DNA of 64,000 nucleotides from Roseivivax sediminis (GTDB lineage Bacteria > Pseudomonadota > Alphaproteobacteria > Rhodobacterales > Rhodobacteraceae). The notes under the pieces were generated by a model. It saw only the letters and a program-made list of their open reading frames with translations. It was not told the DNA's origin and ran no database searches. The stretch is taken from positions 1-64,000 of the forward strand of contig NZ_FOMS01000011.1 in the NCBI RefSeq assembly GCF_900112685.1, written 5' to 3'. The position numbers and the translations under genes are program-made. Positions within the stretch are counted from its first letter, which is position 1. Each line of letters opens with the position of its first letter. This document shows, piece after piece, positions 46,314 through 54,330 of the stretch.

Positions 46314-46368
46314 GCGGGGGCCTGACCGGTCAGGCCCCCGCACCCCAGGGCGGGCAATCTGCCCACCT
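46314..46368. repeat. 28-bp perfect palindrome plus repeat B core (hybrid copy)
   Basis: Bases 46314-46341 are a perfect inverted repeat (GCGGGGGCCTGACC and its complement). CACCCCAGGGCGGGCAATCT and GCCCACCT follow, matching the B-type core on the opposite strand. It joins an A-type hairpin to a B-type core. It lies between the second ligase stop and the amidotransferase gene's neighbourhood and may attenuate transcription. Confidence 0.75.
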
Positions 46369-46375
46369 CGCGCGC

Positions 46376-47728
46376 TCACACGGTGTCGAGGTAGATCGTC
46401 ACCTGCTCGGAGGGGCTCAGCTGGTTCATGTAGAACACCTCCTGCCGCTTGGTCAGAAGCAGGTTGCGGATCAGTTCCGCCGGCAGGATGCGCGGGATGA
46501 TCGGGCTCGCCTCGAAGGCGTCGATCGCCGATTCCCAATCCGACGGAATCTGCCGCAGCCCCTGCGCGTAGGCGTTGCCGGTGATCGGTTCGGGCGGCTC
46601 CGCCCCGCGCTCGATCCCGTCGAGCGCCGCCCCGAGGATCGCCGCGAGCAGCAGGTAGGGGTTCACGTCGCCCCCGGCCACGCGATGCTCGATCCGCCGC
46701 GCCTTGGGGTTGCCGGACGGCACCCGGATCGCGCTCGTGCGGTTCTCGTAGGCCCAGGAGACCCCGGTGGGCGCGTGCGCCTCCGGCACCAGCCGGTCGT
46801 AGGAGTTGAGATGCGGCGCAAAGATCAGGGTGGAGTCGAACATCGCCTCGAGGCATCCCGCCACCGCGCTGCGCAGGACATCCGTTCCCTTCGGCCCGCC
46901 GTCGTCGAAGATGTTGCGCCCGTCGCGGTCGAGGATAGAGAAATGCGTATGCAGGCCCGAGCCGGGATAATCCTCGTAGGGCTTGGCCATGAACGAGGCG
47001 GCAAAGCCGTGCCGCCGCGCCATTCCCTTCACCAGCATCTTGAAGAGCCAGGCGTCGTCGGCCGCGCGCAGCGCGTCGTCGCCGTGCATCAGGTTGATCT
47101 CGAACTGGCCCAGCCCCGCCTCGGAGATCGCGGTATCGGCGGGAATGTCCATCTCCTCGCAGGCGTCGTAGAGATCGGTGAAGAACACGTCGAACTGGTC
47201 GAGCGTGCGGATCGACATGGTCTCCGCCGCCTTGCGGCGCTTGCCCGAGCGCGGGCTGATCGGCACTTCGAGGTTGCGCCCCGAATCGTCGATCAGGAAG
47301 AATTCCAGCTCGCAGGCCACGACCGGCGTCAGCCCCTTGGCCCGGTAGCGCCCCAGCACCGCGCGCAGCGCATGGCGCGGATCGCCGTCGAAGGGGCGCC
47401 CGTCCTCGTGGAACATCCAGATCGGCAGCAGCGCCGAGGGCGCCTCCAGCCACGGCATCGGGATGAAGCCGCGCTCGGTGGGCCACAGGATCCCGTCGCG
47501 GTCGCCGCTCTCGAACAGAAGCGGGCTGTCGTCGATATCCTCGCCCCAAATGTCGAGGTTCAGCACCGACATCGGAAAGCGCGTGCCGTCCTCGATCACC
47601 TTATCGGCAAAGCGCGTCGGCACGCGCTTGCCGCGCGGCTGGGCGTTGAGATCCACCGCCGCCGCGCGGATCGTGCGGATCTGCGGGTTCTTCCGCAGGA
47701 AGGTCTTCATCTGGTCGGTGCGGGCCAT
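46376..47728 (-). CDS. Glutamine-synthetase-family gamma-glutamyl-amine ligase, copy 2
   Basis: A 450-residue GS-fold enzyme, clearly diverged from its neighbour. Key segments are VVACELEFFLIDDSGRNLEV, EAGLGQFEINLMHGDDALRA, MAKPYEDYPGSGLHTHFSIL and YENRTSAIRVPSGNPKARRI with EHRVAGGDVNPYLLLAAILG. It is in the PuuA-like, non-GlnA group. Two divergent ligases in one cluster may act on different amines or form one hetero-complex. The ATG at 47728 is favoured because similarity starts right after it; the frame extends upstream through the permease gene without meaning. Confidence 0.85.
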   Translation of the reverse strand: MARTDQMKTFLRKNPQIRTIRAAAVDLNAQPRGKRVPTRFADKVIEDGTRFPMSVLNLDIWGEDIDDSPLLFESGDRDGILWPTERGFIPMPWLEAPSALLPIWMFHEDGRPFDGDPRHALRAVLGRYRAKGLTPVVACELEFFLIDDSGRNLEVPISPRSGKRRKAAETMSIRTLDQFDVFFTDLYDACEEMDIPADTAISEAGLGQFEINLMHGDDALRAADDAWLFKMLVKGMARRHGFAASFMAKPYEDYPGSGLHTHFSILDRDGRNIFDDGGPKGTDVLRSAVAGCLEAMFDSTLIFAPHLNSYDRLVPEAHAPTGVSWAYENRTSAIRVPSGNPKARRIEHRVAGGDVNPYLLLAAILGAALDGIERGAEPPEPITGNAYAQGLRQIPSDWESAIDAFEASPIIPRILPAELIRNLLLTKRQEVFYMNQLSPSEQVTIYLDTV

Positions 47729-47742
47729 TTGGGTCCTTGTCG

Positions 47743-48549
47743 TTAGCGCGCGAGCGTCGGGCGAAGCCGAAGCCGCGCGCGTCCATCCTGCGGAAGATGC
47801 CGGTTCAGCCGCCGGTTCACCAGCCCGAAGAGCGAAATGATTACCAGAGTCAGCAGGATGAAGTAGGCCGCAAGGATCGGGTAGGGCACGAACGGGTTGA
47901 ACGTCTTGTCCGCGAAGTAGCTGGCGTAATAGAGCGCGTCGCCCTTCTGCTGGCGCGCCGGAAAGCCGGTGAAAAAGACCAGCGCGGTGGCGTGAAAGAG
48001 AAAGATCGCCTCGTTCGTGTAGGCCGGCCAGGCCAGCCGGAGCATCGTCGGCCAGGTGATCTTGCGGAACTTCGTGACGCCCGAGAAGCCGTAGGCATCC
48101 GCCGCCTCCAGATCGCCCTTCGGCACCGATTGCAGCGCGCCGTAGAAGATTTCCCCCGAATAGGCGGCGGTGTTGAAAAACAGCACGATCGTCGCGCCGA
48201 GCCAGGCGGAGGTGAACGGATCGAAGAACGGGTAGGCCGATTTCAGGCTGAGAAAGGCGAAATAGGCAAAGAAGAACTGGATGAAGAGCGGCGAGCCCCG
48301 GAAGAGGAAGATGAACCATTCCGACGGCTTGCGGATCAGCGGATGCGCCGACGCCTTGCCGAGCGCCACCGCGGTGGCCAGGAAGAACCCAGTCACAAGC
48401 GCCAGCGTGCCGAAATAGACGTTCCAGATCATGCCCGAGCCGATCAGCGTAACCTGCTGGCAGAGCGTGAACTCCGACCGCGGCAGTAGCCGCTCGCCAT
48501 AGCCGAGCGAGCGGAAGGCGTAATCGGCGACGGTCTCCCAGCAGCTCAT
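47743..48549 (-). CDS. ABC transporter permease, polar amino acid type
   Basis: A 268-residue inner-membrane permease with about five transmembrane segments. The EAA coupling loop is QSVPKGDLEAADAYGFSGVT then KFRKITWPTMLRLAWPAYTN. LFRGSPLFIQFFFAYFAFLS is the typical PAAT-family segment. It pairs with the other permease as a heterodimer and precedes the second ligase by 14 bases, implying co-transcription. Confidence 0.88.
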   Translation of the reverse strand: MSCWETVADYAFRSLGYGERLLPRSEFTLCQQVTLIGSGMIWNVYFGTLALVTGFFLATAVALGKASAHPLIRKPSEWFIFLFRGSPLFIQFFFAYFAFLSLKSAYPFFDPFTSAWLGATIVLFFNTAAYSGEIFYGALQSVPKGDLEAADAYGFSGVTKFRKITWPTMLRLAWPAYTNEAIFLFHATALVFFTGFPARQQKGDALYYASYFADKTFNPFVPYPILAAYFILLTLVIISLFGLVNRRLNRHLPQDGRARLRLRPTLAR

Positions 48550-48579
48550 GCGGTCCTCCCGCCGGAAGCGGTGCGATGT

Positions 48580-48612
48580 GAGTATTTGGAACGAGAAGAA
48601 GCAGGGGCGCGG
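48580..48612. repeat. Dispersed repeat, copy A5 (core only)
   Basis: GAGTATTTGGAACGAGAAGA and AGCAGGGGCG match the TTCTTCTCGTTxCAAATACTC core on the opposite strand. It lies between the two permease genes. Confidence 0.65.
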
Positions 48613-48640
48613 CGCGCAGGGGGTGGGGTGGGACGCATGG

Positions 48641-49525
48641 TCATGCCGCGGCCCTCTTGCGCTGGGCCTCGCCGGCGAGGGTGGCCTGCCCGCGGGTGAG
48701 GCGCGCGGTCACGCGGGCGAGCACGACCTCCGAGACGCGCGTGAAGGCGAGATAGAAGACCAGAAGCCCGAGGAAATACCACATCCGCCAGTCGCCGTGC
48801 GGGTAGGAGGTGAATTGCGGCGTCTTGGTCCCGCCAAGCTCGCGCGCCCAGTAGACGATGTCCTCGACGCCAAGCAGGAACAGCAGCGGCGTCGCCTTGA
48901 TCAGCACCATCCACAGGTTCGACAGGCCCGGCAGCGCGTAGACCCACATCTGCGGGACAACGATGCGGCGGAAGACCTGTGCCTCGGTCATGCCGTAGGC
49001 GTGCCCGGTCTCGATCTGCGCGCGCGGCACAGCCCGCATCGCGCCGTAAAGGACGTTGGCGGCGAAGGCGCCGAAGACGATGGCGAAGGTCAGCACCGCG
49101 AGCGCGAAGCCGTAGACTTCGTGGATCCACTGGTCGGCGGTCGACAGCGGCAGCTTGGCCTGCGGGCAGACGACGAAGTCGTTGCCCTGCCAGATCGGCT
49201 GGTCCCAGTGGCCGCAGCGGATCTGGTGGCGCGCCCATTCGAACGCCTGGTCGAGGGCGATCACGAAGAACAGGAAGAAGGCGATGTCGGGCACGCCGCG
49301 CACGATGGCGATGTAGCCCTTGCCGATCCACGCCAGCGGTGCGATGCGCGAGCGTGCCAGGCTCGCGCCGCCGAAGCCGAAGGCGAGGGCGGCGGGCGCG
49401 GTCACGGCGAGCAGCAGCAGAACGGTGCCGAAGGCGCCGTAGAACGCCATGTGCTTGCCCGTCGTCAGGTAGCAGGCGAGCCAGGCGAGGCCCTCGAGGC
49501 TGGCGGGATCGGTGCAGTCAGGCAT
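48641..49525 (-). CDS. ABC transporter permease, polar amino acid type
   Basis: A 294-residue permease partner. About five hydrophobic segments surround GYIAIVRGVPDIAFFLFFVI, a PAAT signature, and the EAA loop is RAVPRAQIETGHAYGMTEAQ followed by VFRRIVVPQMWVYALPGLSN. An extra periplasmic loop of about 60 residues (EWARHQIRCGHWDQPIWQGN) carries four possible Cys, longer than in most HisQ/HisM-type permeases. It is three bases downstream of the hydrolase gene, in the same operon. Confidence 0.88.
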   Translation of the reverse strand: MPDCTDPASLEGLAWLACYLTTGKHMAFYGAFGTVLLLLAVTAPAALAFGFGGASLARSRIAPLAWIGKGYIAIVRGVPDIAFFLFFVIALDQAFEWARHQIRCGHWDQPIWQGNDFVVCPQAKLPLSTADQWIHEVYGFALAVLTFAIVFGAFAANVLYGAMRAVPRAQIETGHAYGMTEAQVFRRIVVPQMWVYALPGLSNLWMVLIKATPLLFLLGVEDIVYWARELGGTKTPQFTSYPHGDWRMWYFLGLLVFYLAFTRVSEVVLARVTARLTRGQATLAGEAQRKRAAA

Positions 49526-49528
49526 CGC

Positions 49529-50341
49529 TCAGCCCTCCAGCCGGGACAGGATCGCCCGCGCCACGCGCGGCGGATCCTCCAGTTGCGGCAGGTGCCCCAG
49601 CCCGTCCATTTGGGTCAGCGGCACGCCGATCCGCTCGGCCAGCGCCGCGCCGCGCGCGAGCGGAATCCAAGGATCGTCGGCGCCCCAGAGGACCGAGGCG
49701 GGGCAGCGCAGGTCGCCGTAGCGATCCTCCATCTCGGCGGTGAAGCGCTCGTCCGCGAGCGCGAATTGCCGCCAGAAGGCGGTCTGACCGTCCGGTGTCA
49801 GCCACGGCGCGTCGAGGCCGTCGTAATCGTCGGGCGCGATGGGATGGGCGAGCGCGCTGTCGATATAGGCGCAGACCACCGCCTTGTGGATATGCGGCGG
49901 CAGCCCGGTGAACGCGTCCACATGGCGCTTGACGTGTTCGAAGAAGTCCGATCCCCAGGGCCGCATCGCGACCACGTTCATCAGCACGAGCGCTGTGTAG
50001 TCACGCCCGCGGAGAAGATGCGCGCGCAAGGTGACCGCGCCGCCGAAATCGTGCGCGACGACGCGCGGCGCATCGAGGCCCCAATGGTCCAGCATCTCGC
50101 AGAAGACCTCGCCCTGCACGTCGATCGATGGCGGCCGCGCCCCGTCCTTTTGCGATCGGCCGAAGCCGGGCATGTCATAGGCGTGGACGCGGAACCGCGC
50201 CTCCAGCGCCGGGGTGATGCGGTGCCAGCTGTAGGAGGACCACGGCCAGCCATGCGCCAGCACGAGCGGCGGGCCGTCACCCGCCACACGCGCCACGACA
50301 GTCCCGGCGCTCGTCTCGAAGGTCTGGTCAAGGCTCCACAT
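49529..50341 (-). CDS. Alpha/beta hydrolase with Asp nucleophile (dehalogenase/epoxide-hydrolase type)
   Basis: A 270-residue hydrolase. The oxyanion region is LVLAHGWPWSSYSWHRITPA and the nucleophile elbow is VVAHDFGGAVTLR (Asp98, about residues 95-107); an Asp rather than a Ser is the mark of haloalkane/haloacetate dehalogenases and epoxide hydrolases. ASVLWGADDPWIPLARG has an acid residue and GLGHLPQLEDPP the His. Its place between the binding protein and permease genes of one transporter suggests it processes the imported compound. Starts at 50341 or 50350 are both possible. Confidence 0.78.
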   Translation of the reverse strand: MWSLDQTFETSAGTVVARVAGDGPPLVLAHGWPWSSYSWHRITPALEARFRVHAYDMPGFGRSQKDGARPPSIDVQGEVFCEMLDHWGLDAPRVVAHDFGGAVTLRAHLLRGRDYTALVLMNVVAMRPWGSDFFEHVKRHVDAFTGLPPHIHKAVVCAYIDSALAHPIAPDDYDGLDAPWLTPDGQTAFWRQFALADERFTAEMEDRYGDLRCPASVLWGADDPWIPLARGAALAERIGVPLTQMDGLGHLPQLEDPPRVARAILSRLEG

Positions 50342-50389
50342 CGCGGGCATGCCGCGGGGCGGGCGATCCGCCCACACCCCCCCTGGCGC

Positions 50390-51115
50390 TCAATACTGGC
50401 CGATATCCTCTCCGAACCACTTCACGAGCATCTCGTTCAGCGTGCCGTCCTCCTTCATGGAGGTGATGGCGGCGTCGAAGGTTTCCTTCAGCTCGGTGTC
50501 GCTCTCGCGCAGGCCCATGCCGATCCCGTCGCCAAGCGGCACCGGCTCGCCCACGAAGACCAGCTCGCCGCCCGAGGCGTCGACGAGCGGCTTGAGGTAA
50601 TCGTAATCCGCGAAGACCGCGTCGGCCTCGCCGTTGCGGACCGCCGCCACCGTCTCCTCGGGCGTCGCGAACTCGATCAGCGCGGCGTCGCCCTCGGCCA
50701 CGTGCGCGGCCTGGATCGTCGCGGCCTGGCCGGCGACCACGCCGGTTTCCCAGTCGGCGTCCTCGGAGGTGGCGACATAGGCGCTCTCGGTCGGCGGGTA
50801 GTAATCCTGGGTGAAGTCGATGACCTCGTCGCGCTCGTCGGTGATCGACATGCCGGCCATGATCGTGTCGTAGTTCGACGACACCAGGTTGGGGATGATC
50901 GAATCCCAGTCGTTTGTGACCCATTCGCAGGTCAGTTCGGCCCGGGTGCACAGTTCGTTGCCGAGCTCGATCTCGAAACCGTCGACGTCGCCGGCATCGT
51001 TGATGAAGTTGTACGGAGGATAGGCGCCCTCCGTGCCCATGCGGATCACGTCCTGGGCGAGGGCGGCCGAGGCGGCAAGCGACAGCGCCGCGGCGGTGGT
51101 CAGAAGCGTTTTCAT
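50390..51115 (-). CDS. Periplasmic substrate-binding protein, polar amino acid family
   Basis: A 241-residue SBP_bac_3 protein. A signal peptide MKTLLTTAAALSLAASAALA is followed by IRMGTEGAYPPYNFINDAGD and VDGFEIELGNELCTRAELTC, the classic start of HisJ/ArgT-type proteins. WDSIIPNLVSSNYDTIMAGM and SITDERDEVIDFTQDYY contain ligand-side residues, and an Arg/Asp pair is expected to bind the alpha-amino and carboxyl groups. It therefore likely binds an amino-acid-like amine. The signal-peptide ATG at 51115 is clear. It is separated from the ATPase gene by 29 bases. Confidence 0.9.
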   Translation of the reverse strand: MKTLLTTAAALSLAASAALAQDVIRMGTEGAYPPYNFINDAGDVDGFEIELGNELCTRAELTCEWVTNDWDSIIPNLVSSNYDTIMAGMSITDERDEVIDFTQDYYPPTESAYVATSEDADWETGVVAGQAATIQAAHVAEGDAALIEFATPEETVAAVRNGEADAVFADYDYLKPLVDASGGELVFVGEPVPLGDGIGMGLRESDTELKETFDAAITSMKEDGTLNEMLVKWFGEDIGQY

Positions 51116-51144
51116 GAATGGTCTCCCTGGTATTTTGCGGGGGT

Positions 51145-51915
51145 CTACGCCCCGTGGGTGGAACTTAGAAAGCCGCGCAGCCGCTCGGAGCGAGGGGTTC
51201 CGAACAGGTCGTCCGGCGCGCCCTCTTCCTCGATCAGCCCGCGGTGCAGGAACACGACATGCGAGGACACGTCGCGCGCCATCTTCATGTCGTGGGTGAC
51301 GATGATCATCGTGCGGCCCTCGTCGGCGAGCGCCTTGATGACGCGGACCACCTCCTGCTCCAGCTCGGGGTCGAGTGCGGAGGTCGGCTCGTCGAAGAGG
51401 ATCGCCTCGGGCTCCATCGCCAGCGCGCGCGCGATCGCCGCGCGCTGCTGCTGGCCGCCCGAAAGGTGTGCGGGATAGGCCTCGCACTTGTCGCCGATGC
51501 CGACCTTGGCGAGGTAGTCGCGCGCCGCCGCCTCGGCCTCCGACCGGTCGCGGCCGAGCACGGTGACCGGCGCTTCCATCACGTTCTGCAGGATGGTCAT
51601 GTGGGACCACAGGTTGAACTGCTGGAAGACCATCGACAGGTTCGTGCGGATGCGGATGACCTGTTTCCGGTCGGCGGGGCGCCGGTCATGGCCCTCGCCG
51701 CGCCAGGTCACCGGCTCGCCCTTGAAGCGGATCTCGCCTTGCTGGCTGTCCTCCAGGAGATTGGCGCAGCGCAGCAGCGTCGACTTGCCCGATCCCGACG
51801 ACCCGATGAGCGAGACGACCTCGCCGGCGCGCGCGGTCAGGTCGATCCCCCTCAGCACCTCGAGCGAGCCATAGCTCTTGTGCAGGTCGCGGATGGCGAT
51901 GACGGGTTCGGTCAC
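51145..51915 (-). CDS. ABC transporter ATP-binding protein, polar amino acid type
   Basis: A 256-residue ATPase. Walker A is SLIGSSGSGKSTLLRCANLL, the Q-loop is MVFQQFNLWSHMTILQNVME, the signature is LSGGQQQRAAIARALAMEPE and Walker B is ILFDEPTSALDPELEQEVV, matching HisP/GlnQ. A GTG at 51915 (VTEPVIAIRDLHKSYGSLEV) is the most likely start. The only in-frame ATG lies 96 bases upstream, within unlikely sequence. It is the first gene of the cluster and drives the two permeases downstream. Confidence 0.88.
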   Translation of the reverse strand: MTEPVIAIRDLHKSYGSLEVLRGIDLTARAGEVVSLIGSSGSGKSTLLRCANLLEDSQQGEIRFKGEPVTWRGEGHDRRPADRKQVIRIRTNLSMVFQQFNLWSHMTILQNVMEAPVTVLGRDRSEAEAAARDYLAKVGIGDKCEAYPAHLSGGQQQRAAIARALAMEPEAILFDEPTSALDPELEQEVVRVIKALADEGRTMIIVTHDMKMARDVSSHVVFLHRGLIEEEGAPDDLFGTPRSERLRGFLSSTHGA

Positions 51916-52104
51916 GGGGGGCTGTCGCGCGCTCTCTTCCTGTCGGTCCGGGGGAGCATGGAGCGAAAGGGCCGGGCATTGCAACGTGCATTCCGGCCGG
52001 AATGCCGCCACGACATGCTCTCTGACGAAGCGTCAGCCCGTTTCCCGGGCACCACCCGTGCCGGCCCGTCGTCCCCGCCGCTCCCCCTCCTTGCCGCTCC
52101 GGGG

Positions 52105-52164
52105 CTTCATCTGCCCGAAAATATCCCGGGGGAGTCGCCGCCACTGGCGGCGACGGGGGCAGCG
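52105..52164. repeat. Dispersed hairpin repeat, copy A6
   Basis: TTCATCTGCCCGAAAATATC then CCGGGGG (52107-52133) is identical to the copy at 57572. A GTCGCCGCCACTGGCGGCGAC hairpin follows, and then GGGGGCAGCGCCCCC. It occupies the gap between the TerB-like gene and the ABC ATPase gene. Confidence 0.85.
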
Positions 52165-52198
52165 CCCCCTGACAGGCCCTCCGGCGCGGACGCCGTGG

Positions 52199-52639
52199 TC
52201 AGCCCCGCGCTTCCACCCTCTGACGCGCGAGGGCGCTGTCGCGGTCGGAGATGCCCAGGAGGTTCGACACCAGCCGCAGGAGCGAATCCTCCTCGGGGTC
52301 TCGAACCCCGTCTGCGAGCACCACGGACCACAGTGCCTCGATCACGCCCATGCGGTCCTCGTAGGCCACCGCGTCCTTGATCGCTCGGGTGAAGCGGACG
52401 GTGTCCGGCGCCTCGCTTTCCAGCGCCTCGGCCTCGCCGCGCAGCGCCGTGGCCTCCTCGGGCGGCAGTCCGTAGCGGGTGGCGGCGATACGGTCGATCC
52501 GCGCGCGTTCGTCGGAATCGTAGTCGCCGTCGGAGCGTGCGATGCGCACCAGCAGGGCGGTCAGGGCGAGCCGCGCGTCGTCGTCGGGCAATGTCGCGGG
52601 GGCGGGCGCCGTGAGGCGGTTGATAAGATCAGCGAACAT
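52199..52639 (-). CDS. TerB-family (tellurite-resistance-like) protein
   Basis: A 146-residue helical protein. LALTALLVRIARSDGDYDSD (about residues 24-43) and VIEALWSVVLADGVRDPEED (about 98-117) are the two related acidic motifs of the TerB domain, likely a metal-binding cage (DGDYDSDE, DGVRDPEED). Proteins of this kind are common in alphaproteobacteria outside tellurite operons, and their function is unknown. It is cytoplasmic. It lies 43 bases after another small helical protein gene and may be co-transcribed with it. Confidence 0.85.
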   Translation of the reverse strand: MFADLINRLTAPAPATLPDDDARLALTALLVRIARSDGDYDSDERARIDRIAATRYGLPPEEATALRGEAEALESEAPDTVRFTRAIKDAVAYEDRMGVIEALWSVVLADGVRDPEEDSLLRLVSNLLGISDRDSALARQRVEARG

Positions 52640-52681
52640 GAAGGGTCATATAGACCGCGTGCCCGGCGGCGCAAACCGCCC

Positions 52682-53095
52682 TCAGGCAATGTCGGCAGAG
52701 GCGAGCGCGCCGTCCGGCAGGCCGAAGGTGCGGGCGACCGACGCGGCGGCCCGCGGGCCGCGCCCGGCTGCGGCGACGTGCAGGAGGCAATGTGCAAAGG
52801 CCGCACGTTCCTCGGCCGGGACGTGCTGCGCCACCAGCCTCTGGTAATCGCAGCCCGGCGGCAGGCGCGCGGCCACGTCCTCGCAGATGCGCCGCATCTC
52901 CGCGGCCTCCCGGCGTGTCAGATCGTAGCGATGCGCGAGCACCGCGTCGATGCGCTCGGCCACCGGCAGGAGCTCGGCGAGCACGCCTTCTGAGGACAGG
53001 CGCACGGTCAGCGCGCCGAGCGCCACCGGCGTATCCGCCGGATCGAGCCAGGCGGCGTCCGGTCGCGAGGCCCAGAAGATCAGTCTCATGGACAT
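52682..53095 (-). CDS. Hypothetical helical protein, possibly TerB-like
   Basis: A 137-residue protein starting MSMRLIFWASRPDAAWLDPA. The middle (VAERIDAVLAHRYDLTRREA, CEDVAARLPPGCDYQRLVAQ and ERAAFAHCLLHVAAAGRG) is helical and follows the TerB-like order of acidic/His-bearing helices, but the DGDxD motif is missing, so the relation is weak. The ATG at 53095 follows GGAGGCGTCC. It lies between rlmJ and the TerB-like gene on the same strand. Confidence 0.5.
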   Translation of the reverse strand: MSMRLIFWASRPDAAWLDPADTPVALGALTVRLSSEGVLAELLPVAERIDAVLAHRYDLTRREAAEMRRICEDVAARLPPGCDYQRLVAQHVPAEERAAFAHCLLHVAAAGRGPRAAASVARTFGLPDGALASADIA

Positions 53096-53184
53096 GGACG
53101 CCTCCCTGCGCGCAGCCCGAAAGCGGCCGGACGGGACCGGCTGCCCGGCAGCGTGACGCGCGCGGGGCGTCTTGTCCAGCCTCC

Positions 53185-53967
53185 CTAGGTCGCTGCCGCC
53201 ATCGCTCGGCCGATTGCGGCGAGCGCGGTATCGAGCCCGTAGGGCGGGTTCACGACGAAGAGCCCCGAGCCGCGCATCCGGTGCCCCGGCCGCACCGGCG
53301 GGAAGCCGACCTCGTGGCGCAGCGCGCCGGGATGGTCGCGGACCAGCCGCTCCAGCATCGGTCGGTGCGGCGCCGCTTCGAGCACCGGGTACCACAGCAC
53401 CAGGATGCCGACGTTCCAGGCGCGCGCGAGCTTGGCGAAGAGCTTCGGGATGTCCTCGTAGTCCCGCTTCACCTCCCAGGACGGATCGCAGAGCAGCAGC
53501 CCGCGCCGCGGCGTCGGCGGACAGAGGCTGCGGGCGAGGTCCGTCCCGTCCTGTCGGTGGATCCGCACACGCGCATCGGCGCCGAGCGTCTCCGCCAGCG
53601 CCGCATGCTCGGCCGGGTGCAGTTCGGCCAGGTGCAACCGGTCCTCGGCGCGCAGCAGCGTCGCCGCCAGGAGCGGCGAGCCGGGATAGGCCGCGTCGCC
53701 ATGACGGGCCCGGATCGCCGCGAGCGCGGCGCGGTAAGGATGATCGGCGGCGAAGGCCGCCTCGGCCCGGCCGATCCCCGCCGCCGCCTCCCCGGTCTTC
53801 AGCGCCTCGGCGCCGGTCAGGTCGTATAGCCCGCGACCGGCATGGGTCTCCAGATAGCTCAGCGGCTTCGGCTTCCGCGTGAGGTAGGACAGCATCCACG
53901 CCAATGCGGCGTGCTTGTGCACGTCCGCCGGGTTACCGGCGTGGTAGGCGTGCTGGTAGGAGAGCAT
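53185..53967 (-). CDS. rlmJ: 23S rRNA (adenine-2030-N6)-methyltransferase
   Basis: A 260-residue methyltransferase. MLSYQHAYHAGNPADVHKHA and LSYLETHAGRGLYDL (S-adenosylmethionine site) are typical of RlmJ, and LLLCDPSWEVKRDYEDIP carries the DPP-like (here DPSW) catalytic motif. It methylates A2030 of 23S rRNA in E. coli. Length is close to the family norm of about 280. Confidence 0.92.
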   Translation of the reverse strand: MLSYQHAYHAGNPADVHKHAALAWMLSYLTRKPKPLSYLETHAGRGLYDLTGAEALKTGEAAAGIGRAEAAFAADHPYRAALAAIRARHGDAAYPGSPLLAATLLRAEDRLHLAELHPAEHAALAETLGADARVRIHRQDGTDLARSLCPPTPRRGLLLCDPSWEVKRDYEDIPKLFAKLARAWNVGILVLWYPVLEAAPHRPMLERLVRDHPGALRHEVGFPPVRPGHRMRGSGLFVVNPPYGLDTALAAIGRAMAAAT

Positions 53968-53988
53968 GGGCGGGCCTTCCTTGCGGGG

Positions 53989-54013
53989 ATGGGCAGATTG
54001 CCCACCCTAGGGG
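53989..54013. repeat. Dispersed repeat, copy B2
   Basis: TGGGCAGATTGCCCACCCTA followed by GGGG is identical over 24 bases to 32333-32356. It fills the gap between rlmJ and cutA. Confidence 0.8.
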
Positions 54014-54330
54014 CGGCCGGGCGCGGCCACACTCGTTTCGATCCAGCCGAGATAGCCCTCGGACCCCGCGTCGATCTCGTGCGCCCAGAGCGCCGGTTCG
54101 TCGTAGGAATGCGTCTCGAGGATCAGCGCGGCGAGCGCGTCGTAGCCTTCGCGCGTGGTCTTGAACAGCAGGCGCCATTCGGCATCCTCCTGCACGCCGT
54201 CCCATTCGTAGACCGACGAGATGGCGGTGATCTGCACGCAGGCGGCGCGTCTATCGGTCACCGCGCGGCGGGCGAGGGCGCGGGCGGCGTCCTCCGAGTC
54301 GATGGTGGTAAAGACGGCGAGGGCGGTCAT
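54007..54330 (-). CDS. cutA: CutA divalent-cation tolerance protein
   Basis: A 107-residue CutA1-family protein, a trimeric ferredoxin-like fold linked to copper tolerance. Landmarks are AVFTTIDSEDAARALARRAV, AACVQITAISSVYEWDGVQE and LLFKTTREGYDALAALILET with HSYDEPALWAHEID. The stop overlaps repeat B2. Its start overlaps the stop of the upstream DUF2306 gene (ATGA), so the two are coupled. Confidence 0.92.
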   Translation of the reverse strand: MTALAVFTTIDSEDAARALARRAVTDRRAACVQITAISSVYEWDGVQEDAEWRLLFKTTREGYDALAALILETHSYDEPALWAHEIDAGSEGYLGWIETSVAAPGRP

